In this document: piece by piece, positions 1 to 11,720 of the stretch | How the letters are laid out: each line of letters begins with the position of its first letter | How positions within the stretch are numbered: the stretch's first letter is position 1 | From: Lumnitzera littorea | Lineage: Eukaryota > Streptophyta > Magnoliopsida > Myrtales > Combretaceae | Length of the DNA: 64,000 bases | Assembly: GCA_024138015.1 (NCBI GenBank) | Contig: JAMXBB010000002.1 | Location: forward strand, 15,113,330 to 15,177,329 | Direction: 5' to 3' | The notes under the pieces: model-generated | The model's database searches: none | Told to the model about the DNA's origin: nothing | The model's input: only the letters and a program-made list of their open reading frames with translations | Position numbers and translations under genes: made by a program

Positions 1-87
1 TTCCTTAATTTTATACTAAGTAACTAATATTAGGCACGCTGGGCTTAGTATAAGTTAAATTAAGGAAAACCGAAATAGGACTCGATA
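1..87 (+). repeat. 3' end of a family-Y LTR (Tat/Ogre-like retrotransposon)
   Basis: The last bases of a long terminal repeat run into the window from the left. The stretch aligns by eye with the right end of the family-Y LTR at 54100-55291: both have TTCCTTA, a run of TAGTAA/ACTAA words, then AAGGAAAA. It also aligns with the inverted copy starting at 51667, whose end reads GGCTCGACA on the other strand. Here the end reads GGACTCGATA, so the terminal CA has become TA. The primer site follows three bases later, which fixes the LTR edge. Confidence 0.6.
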
Positions 88-90
88 GAA

Positions 91-110
91 TTAGCGACTC
101 CACTGGGGAC
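91..110 (+). other. Primer binding site, tRNA-Arg type
   Basis: The sequence TTAGCGACTCCACTGGGGAC matches the primer site TTGGCGACTCCACTGGGGAC used by Tat/Ogre-type Ty3/gypsy elements, with one change (G to A at 93). It is complementary to the 3' end of a plant tRNA-Arg. Its place just after an LTR end agrees with that role. Confidence 0.7.
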
Positions 111-794
111 TATAATGTGCTAGCCATGTAAAAAATAATAATAATTTTTTTCTTTTTTTTTATGTATATATTCTAATATAGTTATATTAACTGGGTATTA
201 ATGATTTAGACCTCTAGGAAAAACTTAGCCTAATGGGCCCTTATTGGGAATTTAAGGGTTTTTTATTTTTTTTATTTTTAAAAATCATTTGTATACTTAG
301 TTGTAGTTAGACCTAAGTTACTTTAGGAACCTAAGACAGGCTGCCATTATATAACTCTCAAGTCTTGGGGTTCTTACCCTTGCATAGCGGTGATAAGCGA
401 GCTCACTCATGCTTCGATGTAACTCACTGGGTGTTTCCTCTGAGAATACTTAAGACTACAGAGCCTAAGACCTATAGATCCCACCATCCTCATCATTTTT
501 TTATGAAAAAAGAAAGAAGTTAGTCATTTTTAAATTATAAGAAATAATTTAATTATTATAATTCACGATCAGTTGGGCTTTGTTTTTAGAAAAAGGGGGA
601 AAATTAAAAGAATCAGTACCCTTACATATAAGTGTCCATGAGCCTCATTTTTTTTTTCAAAATTTTATTTTAATACACTTATATATAAGTGTGATCTCAA
701 CTGCAAGTTTATAATAATTCCTATAATTTATTAATTACTGATCCCTATTGTATCACATGCATATGTAGCATATTACATTTAATTTTTTTCTTTA

Positions 795-829
<35 letters not shown>

Positions 830-1039
830 GTACTAACGCTTGTTTCCATATGTCTACTTTTATTTCATGTATTATATGTGTTTTTTTTACATTGTCTCGT
901 AATGAGTAAAAGACTGCGTAATCTAAAAGACCCGAAGGAGCTGCAAAATTATTAATATCATATGCAACCTTATTGTAAATTTAGTATATTTTCATTTTTT
1001 TTTTTTTGTAAATAATTGTGTGATCTCATTTTTATGTAA
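111..1039 (+). other. Leader of the Tat/Ogre-like relic, no gene
   Basis: This is AT-rich untranslated DNA between the primer site and the first recognisable coding relic. It includes a TA dinucleotide run at 799-826. No open frame of note is seen. Confidence 0.5.
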
Positions 1040-1560
1040 TATAGATATGGAAAGCTAGGAAAGCGTCAATCCCAAGCCTATTTATGAGGTCCAACTTGAG
1101 AAATACTCCTTTACCGAGAGTATATTGAAGGATTGGTTGAATTAGCTTCCACCCATCAAGCAAGACCACATTTGCATGATCTATGCCCTAATCATGTCCT
1201 TCATGCGAATTCAGCTTCCTTGGCCACTAATCCAATCCTTGATCCACTATTAGGATCCAGAATCTTCAACTTTCAAGGTTGTCCCATATGTGCTAACACC
1301 CACTTTAGAAGAGTACTCTCAACTACTTAGTGCTCCACCTTTCGAAGTAGGAATAACAGTTTTAGATCTCAAAGTCCATCCCAAGAAAGCTTACATGACC
1401 TTATTGGGAGTCAAAAAAGCAGCCTTAGTCCCTTTCTTATCATCAAGGGGGCAAGAAATGCATCCATATCTTGAGGTTAGTAGAGTGGTTTTCAAGTCCA
1501 AATGCTTACTAAAAACATTGTCAGGTCTTTTGTGGAGATACAATTCATAGGTTGAAAAGC
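1040..1560 (+). pseudogene. DUF7745-like ORF1 fragment of a Tat/Ogre element
   Basis: The readable part is an 86-codon frame at 1290-1550 containing LTPTLEEYSQLL. The same frame upstream reads DPESSTF after a stop (TAG at the W of the usual WDP). This WDP...F...PTxEEYxxLL pattern is what I know from the plant DUF7745 domain, found alone or as an extra N-terminal ORF in retroelements. The N-terminal part (from about 1100) is broken by stops and frame changes, and the C-terminal part is missing. Its distance of about 1 kb from the tRNA-Arg primer site fits the extra ORF that precedes gag in the Tat lineage. The family assignment rests on a short motif and is an inference. Confidence 0.5.
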
Positions 1561-1589
1561 GAGTAAATGCTTTTATCATGGCAGTATTT

Positions 1590-2520
1590 GAGATAGTGCT
1601 ATTCCTAATAGGAATCAGCTTACTAGACCTTTAACTCGCAGTTGAGCTCGAGGACAAGAAGGACTAATAAGGTAAATCCGCTTGATCTAGCCGACCCCTG
1701 CAAAGGCCGAGCTATTCCTTTTTGCTGACCAATTCCCTACAGTGAGCCGAGTGATTGCACATCTTTCAAAGATTATTTATCAATTAGATGAAAGCTCTAT
1801 TAGCAGTCTGGCCCTTCCATTCACTCTTGCTTGGCATGTTTGAAACAACCCCCTACTTGACAAAATTAGCACCGAGAGCTTGAACCACTCCTCAAACGAG
1901 CCCACATATGCTCGGAACTCCTCCTGCTCGACACTTCAGCTTAGCAAAATTCCAGCTAATAGTATAAAATTTGTCTTTTTTGCTAGAAAGTCATCCATCC
2001 ACAGTGAACCATATGTCCAATCAACTGTACATAGAATTTTTAGCATAAAAAAGTTGCTTTTTGTTGTAATTTCCAATATACCCTTCATCATTCCTTATAT
2101 ATTACTCTTTTTAGATACTACCCCTTTTGATTTTTCCATTTTTTAGGTAAGTTTCCCTAATTACTCAGGTATAAATACTCACTATACATATATTTGCAAC
2201 AGCTGATCATCAACAATGTACTGAATATTTCCTTTTTGTGAACATTCCTCTCGTTAGCTTGTTTACTCCTTCACTCTTATCCCCATTCTTAAGGCTAGGT
2301 GGCGTGTAACCTCACCGAACCAGCTTGTGCATCATATCGAGCTATACCATAAGTCCTCGGAAGCTCCACTAGTACATTACATTCTTTGGAACTGTTTGTG
2401 GGTTTACTTATACTTTCCTTTTTATGTTCTTTCATGTGTGTTCCATCATTTATTTTCAAGCTTTTAGCAAGCCTAGACCCACCCTTGTGACCGGCCTTGT
2501 TTGCTCTAGGCTCCAGTATG
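1590..2520 (+). repeat. Possible LTR fragment with a TATA box
   Basis: The stretch separates the DUF7745 relic from the gag relic. It carries TATAAATAC at 2170-2178 followed by a C/T-rich leader-like region, as an LTR promoter would. No clear ends or target duplication were found. It may be an insertion into the Tat-like element or simply decayed element DNA. Confidence 0.3.
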
Positions 2521-2574
2521 CATCACAAGCGGTAGCCAAAGGCCCATGCAAGCCTAGAAGGCCCAACGAAGACA

Positions 2575-2805
2575 TTTCACTCTAATCCTATCACTCTTTC
2601 TCAAGCCTTTCATCAGTTAAGAGAAGCAAATATCCTAGACTATGAGGATCCCAAACCAAGAGACAAACCTTGGAATGGAAATCTAAAGGTGCAATGTAAT
2701 TATCACATAAGGTAGAAGTGTCACTCCACAAACACTTGTTGGAGACTTAAAAATAGGATTCATGATTTGATTGACACAGGGCTAGTGCAACCAAACTCCA
2801 TGTAA
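2575..2805 (+). pseudogene. C-terminal gag fragment of a Tat-lineage element
   Basis: One frame reads ITLSQAFHQLREANIL, then KPWNGNLKVQCNYH, then HSTNTCWRLKNRIHDLIDTG, to a stop at 2803-2805. There is a single internal stop (TAG) in the zinc-binding stretch. The pattern CxYHxxxxGHxxxxCxxLKxxIxDLIDxG is the conserved spacer between gag and protease in plant Tat/Ogre elements, where the protein packages element RNA. No protease, reverse transcriptase or integrase of this element follows, so the element is truncated here. Confidence 0.7.
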
Positions 2806-4670
2806 AAGGGCTCTAATGATTCTTCATGAGAGTTATCTTTTCTTTGTACTTTGGAAGATGTTATAAGAAGTTCTTCTTTGAGTAAGCTAATGTTTGGGGC
2901 AAAATTTTCAAGAGCATGAATAAGTTGTTATCTCATTAATTGAAAGTTTTAGAATGAAAAGAGACAAACCTTATTCCAAATACCAATACTAAAACACTTT
3001 GAGAGTCGAGTAATATCATTGTAAGGTTATTAGGCTCATTCCTTAAGGAAGTCCCTCCCTTTCCCTTTATACAAACATTTTAGCCATTGTCTTAGAAAAC
3101 AGGAACCATTCTTATTGCGTAATAGGTTTCTTTGGCTAGAGTATTTAGTAACTCTCCACCATCTTCTCCTTCTATTCCTTATCCTATTTGTAGCTTATTA
3201 TGTTTCCCATACAAATCCTAAAATCTCCCTTTTCCATATTAAATTGGTGAATGTTAGGGTTTTTAAGGTTTTGATCGGGTTAAATTCGTTGGAGAGATAA
3301 TTTTCTTTGTTTTCAGTGTGATTGTTGAAACATTAGGGTTTCTTTTAGGGTTTTGATTAAATTGGATTAATTATAAAGGTTAAGTTTCCATTTTAAATTT
3401 TCCTGTACTTTTTTTTTTTTTGTTAAATTATAATTTCTTGTACCTCTTAAGTAGTTAGTCTCATTTTAGGGTTTTGATGGAATTGGTTTAAATGGAGAGG
3501 TTAAATTTTTGTCTTCATTGTGTTTAGTAAAAATTAGGGCCTTTAAGGTTATCATGTTTTAAAAGAGTCTGATTGTCACTTTTTTTTTTTTTTTGCCTTT
3601 ATTTATAGACGTACCTAGTATTCAAATAGTTAGGTACTACTTTAAGTGCATTGAGTGCTCTAATATGCTTGCCATCAAGTCTGATACCTAAAATTCAAGT
3701 TATGTTGTCCAGTCAAGTCACAATGCAATGACTTTTAAGCCATAGACTCAAGGGACGTAATTTTTAGAAAGGAAGCTACTCTTTTGGATAATTAAAAAGG
3801 AAGCTATTTGAATTAAGTAAAACTAAATTTTTTGCTTATTGAGCTCTATTGCATGTTTGTTGTTGTTGGTGTCAAATTGTTTTTCAATTATATGGCTCCT
3901 AATATTTGTTATATGTATATGTTTTGAGGATTGGCTTTGGCTATCATGTTATGTTTTTTTGATGGTTAAGAGTAGAGTACAGAGTTTTTAGTTGTTGTTA
4001 TTTGTTCCCATTATGTATTTTGAGGATTGGCTTTTATGAAATGCTATATTGTATTGTTATAAGTGGAAGACATTGGGATTCATTGCTACTCAATATTGGT
4101 TTATAATAACTGGGTGATAAGCAAAGGAGGAGGGAAGCAAGTGAAATTAGTGGTGTATGAAAATCCTAAGATGGAGATCCACATTTAATCATGTAATTGA
4201 GCAATCACAAATTGATTGTGATTTGACTTATAATAAGATTGGATCTTTATAGAAGATAGTAAGAATTACTAGATGGTTATCATATTATGCTTGCTTACTA
4301 TTGCTTGCCTAAATTAATCAAGAATGCACCCATGGTGTGTGCCAGAAGCTTTAGTATCATATTTTTTTATAGTTTAATATGCATTCTTAATTTTGTTTTG
4401 TGTGATAGACTTTAAATGCTTTAAATTTAGGAAAAGATATGGAACAAGAAACAAAAAGAAAAAAAATTGATTTTTTTTTACTTCAATAATTTATATATTT
4501 TTCCTTTTTGTACGTCTACCTTGATGAAAAATGGAGTACTAATTAGTAATTAGCAATTGATGTTAGAAAGAAAGAATAAGCTTTTGGTATAGTTTTTGGT
4601 GTTAGTAATAGAAAATTGTAAGGATTGTAATTTATGAGATGTAACTCTGTAAGTAGAGAATTAGCTCAAA
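2806..4670. other. Gene-free AT-rich stretch with weak internal repeats
   Basis: No gene or known element is recognised. Between about 3236 and 3560 a loose unit containing TTAGGGTTTTGAT and a following AATTGG recurs two to three times. The 61-codon frame at 3115-3300 has no recognisable content. Confidence 0.5.
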
Positions 4671-5040
4671 TGTAAGCTAATCAAGGAAAACATTATTTTT
4701 CGTTTTCATAAATTTTTATGCATCACTCTTCCAATATGTATATTGGTGACTGGTTGTTGTAAATGGTAGATTCCCTATGTCAAGAAAATAATACGTGGCA
4801 AGTGTGCCAAACGCTGATAATAGAAATTAAGATAACTTTTCTATCAATCTACAGAAGTTACAAAAGCTAATATGAGCTCTACTCTAATGGGCTTTCCTTA
4901 AGCCTTATTCTTGACCCAGCCCGGCTTGTTTCCCTTGTATAATGGCTTTACCCATAGACAAATCCTTCCTTTATAACACATCTTCATTTCTTGTTGTGTC
5001 CCTTTTATTATCTTTAAACCCTAACCTTCCTAGCCTTACA
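4671..5040 (-). repeat. 3' LTR of Gypsy-1
   Basis: This 370-bp copy matches the 5' LTR at 16099-16370 through most of that copy's length; for example both have the stretch ending CTACTCTAATGGGCTTT. The ends are TGTAAGGCTA and, on the minus strand, TTAGCTTACA, giving TG...CA termini with a short inverted repeat. A purine-rich tract (GCGGTGGGAGATGA on the minus strand) adjoins it at 5041, as expected for a polypurine tract. Confidence 0.85.
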
Positions 5041-6577
5041 TCATCTCCCACCGCTTTAGAAACCTTTGACCACAAGGATAGATTTTGAAATCAAAGGGCT
5101 AGATCATCATAGATTCCTATGTAAACTCATAAATTGATTTTCCCTTCCACTTTACTGACATCATCTTTAATTTTTCTCTTGTAGTTCAACGATCTTCAAG
5201 CTTGTAGTCTAGGATCACCTCAAGTTCTAGATCTAATTCCTCTAACTTTGTAGGAATGTCCATTGACTGTTAATCTTATCCAGGAATCAAGTAGTTAAGT
5301 TACGAGACATGAAACACATGGTGGACCGCTAACTCGTCAAGTAACTGTAACTTATAAGCCACCTAGTCGATTTTTTCTACTATCTTATAAGGTCCATAAA
5401 ATCTTAAAGAAAGTTTTTATATCTTCCTTCTTTTTAAACTGTTTTGTCGATAGGGTTATAGTTTAAGCCAAACACTTTCCGCCACTTCAAACTTCTAATT
5501 TGTCATCTTTTTGTTCCATAGTTGCTTCATCGTTTCTTGTGCTCAACTAAGATGGAAATTGAGTGTCTTAAGAGCTTCCTCCCTGTCTAGTAACATAGTG
5601 TTCACTGTTTCATTTTTAGTCACCAAGAATATACAACAAGTATAGAGGGGGTGGATAGCTGTAGAGTAATTCAAATAGTGGAGCATGGGCTCATGAATGG
5701 TAGTTAGTATTGTACTACCATTCTACAAGGGCTAGGTATTCAACCTACCTTCTTAGATTATCCCCTATAACACATCTTAGGTAGGTTTGTAGGCATCTAT
5801 TAACAACTTCTATCTATGCGTCCTTCTAAGGGTAATAGACAGTAGAAAACTATAGTTCAACTCCTCGTAATCTGAAAAATTCTCTCCATAAGTAGCTGAT
5901 GAAAAATGAGTCTCATTTACTAACAATTGTGTTAGGTAGTCCATGTAGCTTAAAAACATACTCCAAGTAAGCTTGAACTACTTACAAGGTAGCAAAAAGG
6001 TAAGATAAACTAATAAAGTGAGCATATTTGCTCAACAGGTCTACCACAACAATTATAGTATCCCTTCCATGTAATTTAGGTAACTCCTCAACAAAATCCA
6101 TGCTCACATCCATTTAACACCCTTCAAGAATAGGAAATGGTTATAGAAGATAAGGTGTTGCTAGATTCTCATATTGATATTTTTAGCAGGTCCCACATTC
6201 CCTTACATATTACCAAACATCTCTCCATTCCCTTCTAATGGCAAGTGGAATGCATCTCTAGTAGGTAGCTTGCCTTCCTGAATGTCCTCTTAAAGTACCA
6301 TCATGATATAAGATAATTAATTTCCTTCTCAATTGCTGTACAAGCCCAACCATAATCTTACCGTGCTTCTTGAGCAAATTCTATTCCTAACTATAACAAG
6401 TAACTTACTCACCTCTTGAAAGCTTATCAATTAAAGCTTGGTAATGTAGATGGTTTTGCAATCTTTCCCTTATTTCTTCCAATAATTCATTTGAGACAGT
6501 AGCTTACAAGTAAGAGAGTGTAGCCCCTTGTAAAGAATCTTGGATAAAGCATCTACTCAACTATTACTAGCCCCATT
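5041..6577 (-). pseudogene. Integrase and chromodomain part of Gypsy-1
   Basis: Minus-strand reading in shifting frames gives, in order: VADALSK (end of RNase H, near 6560); the zinc-binding/linker part of integrase with HSG; and the catalytic core with MDVSMDFVEELPKLHG, IIVVVDLLSKYAHF and AYLEYVFKLHGLPNTIVS. Then come the GPY/F module (KLSLRFYGPYKIVEKID, about 5360-5420) and a chromodomain (KLKMMSVKWKGKSIYEFT, about 5100-5190). The second catalytic Asp region reads as a stop (SK-stop-DS for the usual SDRDP). The chromodomain places the element among chromoviruses. It is not functional. Confidence 0.85.
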
Positions 6578-7944
6578 TGTCACGCCTTAAGAGTGATAAA
6601 ATCATAATAGTTCCGCCATATACACTGACTTATGACAGAAGGTAACCACTTAGCTACTATCATAAACTTAGTATACACAAGGCACATATAAATAAACAAC
6701 TCTATAGCATCTTTAGTTAAATAGCTAAAGTAAAATAAAGACATTTGGTTCATATATTTCTTTGGAAAATAGAAGTTTGATTAACATAATTCCTTTAAAA
6801 AAATAATTGGAATTTTTGTATAAGAAAATTTATAAAAGAATTCAATATCGTTTTTACAATAAATACAACATTATAAATTAATTTGGGTCACTCAAATGGC
6901 CTAATTGACTACAAAATAAAGACAAAAAGAAAATTCTAATCCATTAGCTCCTCACTTTAAGCCTATTGTCCATCCTTTATATTCCTAAGGATTAGGTGAT
7001 CTTAGTGTTTATCTTCTAAGACTTGTAGAAGAACTACGACCATATGAGCTACCACCTTCAGTAAGGGGATGAAGACATAAGCATATACAACATAACAATC
7101 AAGTAGGGTTGTCAATCAATTAGTTAGATGCAATGTAATGCAACAAGCATATGTCATCCACATGACATTATCCAATCTGTTGTAAAGTTAGAGAAATTAT
7201 ACCTACTCTAACCCGGGTTAAGGGGTTCTAATGCAATGGAGGCTTAGCTCCAAGCATATCTTAACCAAACCTAAGTTTGTGCAATGGAGCTTGCTCCTCT
7301 AGAGATATCTTCGAATCAATGCCCCTTAACCTCACCTCAATCTCCTCTCTTATTACTTAGTTGGGCCCCGAGGGTGAAGGAATGCCAATCTCTACTACCA
7401 CATTAAAGGGTCGGTGTTTAATTAGATAATCCTAATCGTTCCCCCTAATAGGTTGTAATGCATAATTAGTTAGTGTTTAAGTCCAAGTTTAACTTAGTCT
7501 GTTTTAGGGGTAACCAACCAATTGTAAACACTCAAATTAGGGAGTGAAACATAGCAAAACAATCACAACATATAGCGCAACAATCAGATAACATAGTAGA
7601 CAATTTCTAAGCACACACATCACATGTGCACAATCAACTACTTTATAACAATAAACAAGTGTACACATCAACCTCCAAGTACTTTTATATAGTACTTCAA
7701 AATGTCATTAAACATTGATCCAACTTACTTAAGTTCCCATTCGCTCTTGCAACTTAAATGCCCTAGTCTTTTTGTCATCAATGGCCCTTATATTGCAAAT
7801 CATATTTCAGCTTCGATACAATTCATTGGGGTAAGAGTATTTTTATTATTGTACTTTTGTTTTAGTTTAACATTCATTGAATATTCAATAGATGTTGGTT
7901 ATGGGTATTAAATGTTGTTACTTTTACCTAAGTTATTTTGACCT

Positions 7945-8490
7945 TCTACTAGGCTTCTTAGATTCTTAGCATCTTCTACATGACCTTCTATTAAGATATA
8001 TTAAGTGTTTGGTACCTTCTACTTAAGCTTCTATTAACATTTCAATTCATATTCTTTGATGGAGAATCTTCTACATCACCTTTTACTAGAGTTTCCTAGG
8101 CTTGGAGTATCTTCTACTTAAGTTTCTACTAAGGTCCTTAAATATATTCTTTGTCTACTAAACCTTCAAATCAAGTTTCTACTAGTGTTTTAACTCATAT
8201 TTGTTTGATATGGAACCTTCTACATAAACTTCTACTAGTGTCTTGACTCATGTTTCTTATCAAACAGACCATCTACATAACCTTCTATAGGAATTTTAGT
8301 TATAACTTCTACATTAGAAAACCTTTTACGAAAGTTTCTAACACTACAATTTATAATTGACTTAATTAGGAAAGCTTCTCCAATACCTTATATAGGTCAG
8401 CAGTTTGCACCAACATCCACGAAACCTTCTATAGTTACTGGTTCCCTCATCAACTCATCTAAAACTTCTATAGCACCTTCAATAGGCACT
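7945..8490. repeat. Degenerate CTTCTAC-rich repeat array
   Basis: The words CCTTCTACATAA, ACTTCTACTAG and AACCTTCTATAG recur roughly every 25-60 bases, often followed by TGTTTTAACTCATAT or TGTCTTGACTCATG. It looks like a decayed tandem array within the family-X LTR. No coding frame is associated with it. Confidence 0.55.
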
Positions 8491-9128
8491 AGATTTGCCT
8501 CGATTCACCAAAAACACCATTTTTTATATCTTTATTTACTTTGTTAATGCCCAACCTTACTAAGACTCCCCCAATATCGACTTACATGGTTCAGAAACTC
8601 ATCCACATCGACATACGCAACCTAAAATTCAACCAAAAGAAACATTAAACACACCTAATTAACTAATATACAAAAAATACATGATTAAGCCTGAAAATCA
8701 TGGTGTTTAGCGTAAAAATCATTCATTTACAGCAGCTAAAATTTTCAATTTACTATTGATTATTAGTGATTTTCCAACAAAAACTATCAATTTAATAACT
8801 GAGTGAAAATCCTCATAAACACTTAAGTAAAAATCACCACATTTAGCTTCAGAAAACTTATATTAGTTAAAAATCTCCTATTCCCACTTCAAAATTAAGA
8901 TCAACCTATTGCATGTAATAAAAAATTACTCAAAAAGTAGTGGAAAGTCAAATATAACAAAATCATTTTACAAAATAGTAGATTTTCCTTAAATTTCAAC
9001 TTATCGGTTCACTAAAAAATAAAAATTAAACCTAATCAAAAGAGAAGCTTTAGGGAAACTTTTTATATAATAATTATCTATATGATATAAGATATTTACA
9101 AAAAAAATTTGAAAAAAAAAAACTACAT

Positions 9129-11720
9129 TGTCGAGCCTGTTTTTTTTTTCCCTCCTAGTTCTTTTATAAATTAGGTCTTATTTAAATCGATCGGTACTAA
9201 ACCCTACCCATTTAATATTGACTCTCAACTAGAATTTAAAGAAAACCGGTTTTTTACATCTTAAAAATGCTTTTAGAGTCACCATCCAATCGGAATTGGG
9301 GAAAAAAGCTAAGTTATAACTAATTTGGTAGATTGATTATAACTTAGCTACTGATCTTAACAAGAAAACCAAATTTGTAAAACGGTTTTTGAAACTAGAG
9401 ATCTGGATCCGGGGGTTAGGTTTTTTAAACGTTTATAGATATTATTAACTCTCTAAATTTAAATTTAACCTTAAAAAATCACCCTTTAATGATAAAACAG
9501 AAGTCAATTATTAACCTAAATGGGATAATTTGAATAATCTAAACTAAAAAGAAAAAAAGAAAATCAGGTTTTTTTTTACCGTCTCCCCATAGGTATCTAT
9601 ATACCCACCATTTAAGATCAAATGTACATAGTTTTTTTGATAAAAATTTTAGGTAGGTGAGTTGATTTTAATTTCTAAAAATGTGCCAGATTTACATTTT
9701 TAACCTAATTTGGTTTATTTAAGAAAATTTCTAAAAAAGGCCCTAAATAGGATATTTTATTTTATTTTTTGGAAAAATTCTAAAGTGGCCTAATTTGGTA
9801 AGGGTTCATTTATTTTTGAAAAAAAAAACGTTTTTCTAAGTAATAAGACAATATTTTTTTATCCACTAACCTAATTAATTATTTTTTTATTATTATCTTA
9901 TTTATTCTTTTCATTTTATCTATTTCCACTATACTAAAAATAAATAAATAAACTATTCTTTTTCTTCTTCTTTTTTCCTTCTTTTTTATTATTACATTTA
10001 CATTAAAAAATGAAATAAAAAATACAAAAAATAAATACAAAAACCAATAAAGAAATACAAGAAGGCAAATGAAACAAAGTCGAACTAGATGTTAGATTAG
10101 GCATGCAGGTCAAAGCGTAGGTTAGCTCAAGTCAAACTTCGAATCCAAGTCGGGTCAAACACTGGGTTCAAGTCGTAAGAGGAGCAACGGCTTGCCTAGG
10201 TTAATTCTACTTGATTTGGCTACCAAAACGAATGAGTGAAGAGTTTTTCATGTGTTTCGAATTAGGAATAGTAGGGGTAGAGAGGTTTCCTTAGCGTTCG
10301 GGGATGGTTTAGAAGGTGGTGCGAAGTAATGGTTGCGGTAGATGTTGAGTGACCACCGTGGATGGTTGCTGAAGGGACAAAGGAGTAGTAGCTTTGGGTT
10401 TGGGGGTGCTACGAGTTTCGTAGTGAGGTTATTTTTGTACAAGGAGTAGTAATGGCGATGGTTTGAGAGTAGATTGCAGTGAAGGCTAGTGTTTGGCAGT
10501 GGGCATTTAGTGATGTGACTTAGAAGTCACAGCAGAGGATGAGGGTGGCTAGGTTGGGGAGCCTAGGCTATGGGTAGTGTAGCTCGAGTGGTAACTCTAC
10601 TCAAAGTTGAGTAAAGAGAAAGTGTGTATGTGTCACTAGTAAGAGAGAGAGATTTCGAATGAGAGGGAGTTCAATGGTGGTTTCTGCTGCCTGTGAATGA
10701 TTGTATGTGTCCAATTTATAGTGATTTGAGTTGGCCTAAGCTCGAAAAGTTCATCAATGGAAAATTTGAACATGAATGTGTGACTATAAATTTCCAGCTT
10801 TTTTCTAACTTTTGGAGCTCTATTTGAATGTGAATTTGGACTCGTTTTTAACACTAATCCATAATAGGCCATGCAGAGGATGAAAATGCACCATTAATTA
10901 GTGTGTTTAAGCAAGGAAATCATACAAAATCTAAGGCCAAAGTGAAGGGGTTGAAGCTATGTAGTTAGGGAAAGTGGAGGAAAATCAAGGAAAAAGAACA
11001 GAAAGGGAGAGAAAAAGGAAGGAAAGGGAAAGAAAAAGGGGTTGACGTGGCACTACATCAACCATGCCGTCCAATAGCTGCATGCCATGTATCCTCATGG
11101 TGTTACATCAGTGCCATCTAACCCAAAGCCACCACATGTTAGACAAGTAGTGTAATGGAATCCTGACACATGGCAATACAATGAGTGTAGTATATCAATT
11201 GAAAAATAAAAAGGCCTTGTACGCCTTTGCCAAGATTTGAACCCCTAACCTCTAAGTTATACCCAATAACATATCTAAGTGCTTATCCGTTAGACCATTG
11301 GCCTATACCTTGTCCATATGTATAATTAAATTGTACAGATGGACCAAGTCAGCTTGGTTTATATTTAAATCTAAGCCTAAACCTAACGATTTCATTTCTA
11401 AATTTTAAAATTAAAAATCTATTCTATTGAATTATTATTTTATAAATTCCCTAAATTTTATATTTTTAATTTTTTTTTATTTTTGTGACTTTTCAAATTT
11501 CTAAATTTTTTCATTTTTTTTAAATTTCTTATTTTTTGTGCTTTTTCCTATTTTTCTATTTTTTGTATATTTCCTATTTTTTGTGCTTTTGCATTTTTCT
11601 TAAATCTCTTAATTTTTGGATTTTCTTTAATTTTCTATTTTTCTGTGTTTTTTCTAATTTAGGACTCCTTATTCTATTAAAATAAAATAAAATAAAGAGA
11701 GCAAAAATTGGATGTCTATA
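9129..11720 (-). mobile_element. Family-Y solo LTR, copy A, with target duplication TACAT
   Basis: Read on the plus strand, the element starts TGTCGAGCCTG and ends GATGTCTATA. TACAT flanks it exactly at 9124-9128 and 11721-11725. In element sense (minus) it runs T(G)TAGACATC...GGCTCGACA, with TG to TA decay at the first dinucleotide. At 2592 bp with both ends, one target duplication and no internal genes, it is a solo LTR. It shares ends, an AT-rich first part, a G/C-richer middle and an AT-rich last part with the copies at 42686, 51667 and 54100. Its end matches the LTR piece at 1-87, so it belongs to the Tat/Ogre-like group. Confidence 0.85.
11227..11310 (-). other. tRNA-like A-box/B-box segment inside the family-Y LTR
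   Basis: The minus strand reads TGGTCTAACGGATAAGC and, about 50 bases later, GGGGTTCAAATCTTGG. These resemble the A box (TGGYNNARNGG) and B box (GGTTCRANYC) of tRNA genes. There is no 7-bp acceptor stem or proper anticodon arm, so it is not a tRNA gene. A related, more decayed segment lies in copy C near 43110-43170. Confidence 0.4.

Noticed and set aside
7945..8490. CRISPR-like array
   Set aside because: The repeats are degenerate and unevenly spaced with no constant-length spacers, and the DNA is plant nuclear retroelement sequence.
9270..9295. GGTGACTC on the minus strand as a second primer binding site
   Set aside because: The block lies inside the LTR of copy A, about 150 bp before its end, and is present in other Y LTRs at the same place. 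It is a conserved LTR block, not a primer site.
11227..11310. A real tRNA gene
   Set aside because: Only the two promoter-box-like words are present. No acceptor stem or anticodon arm can be formed.
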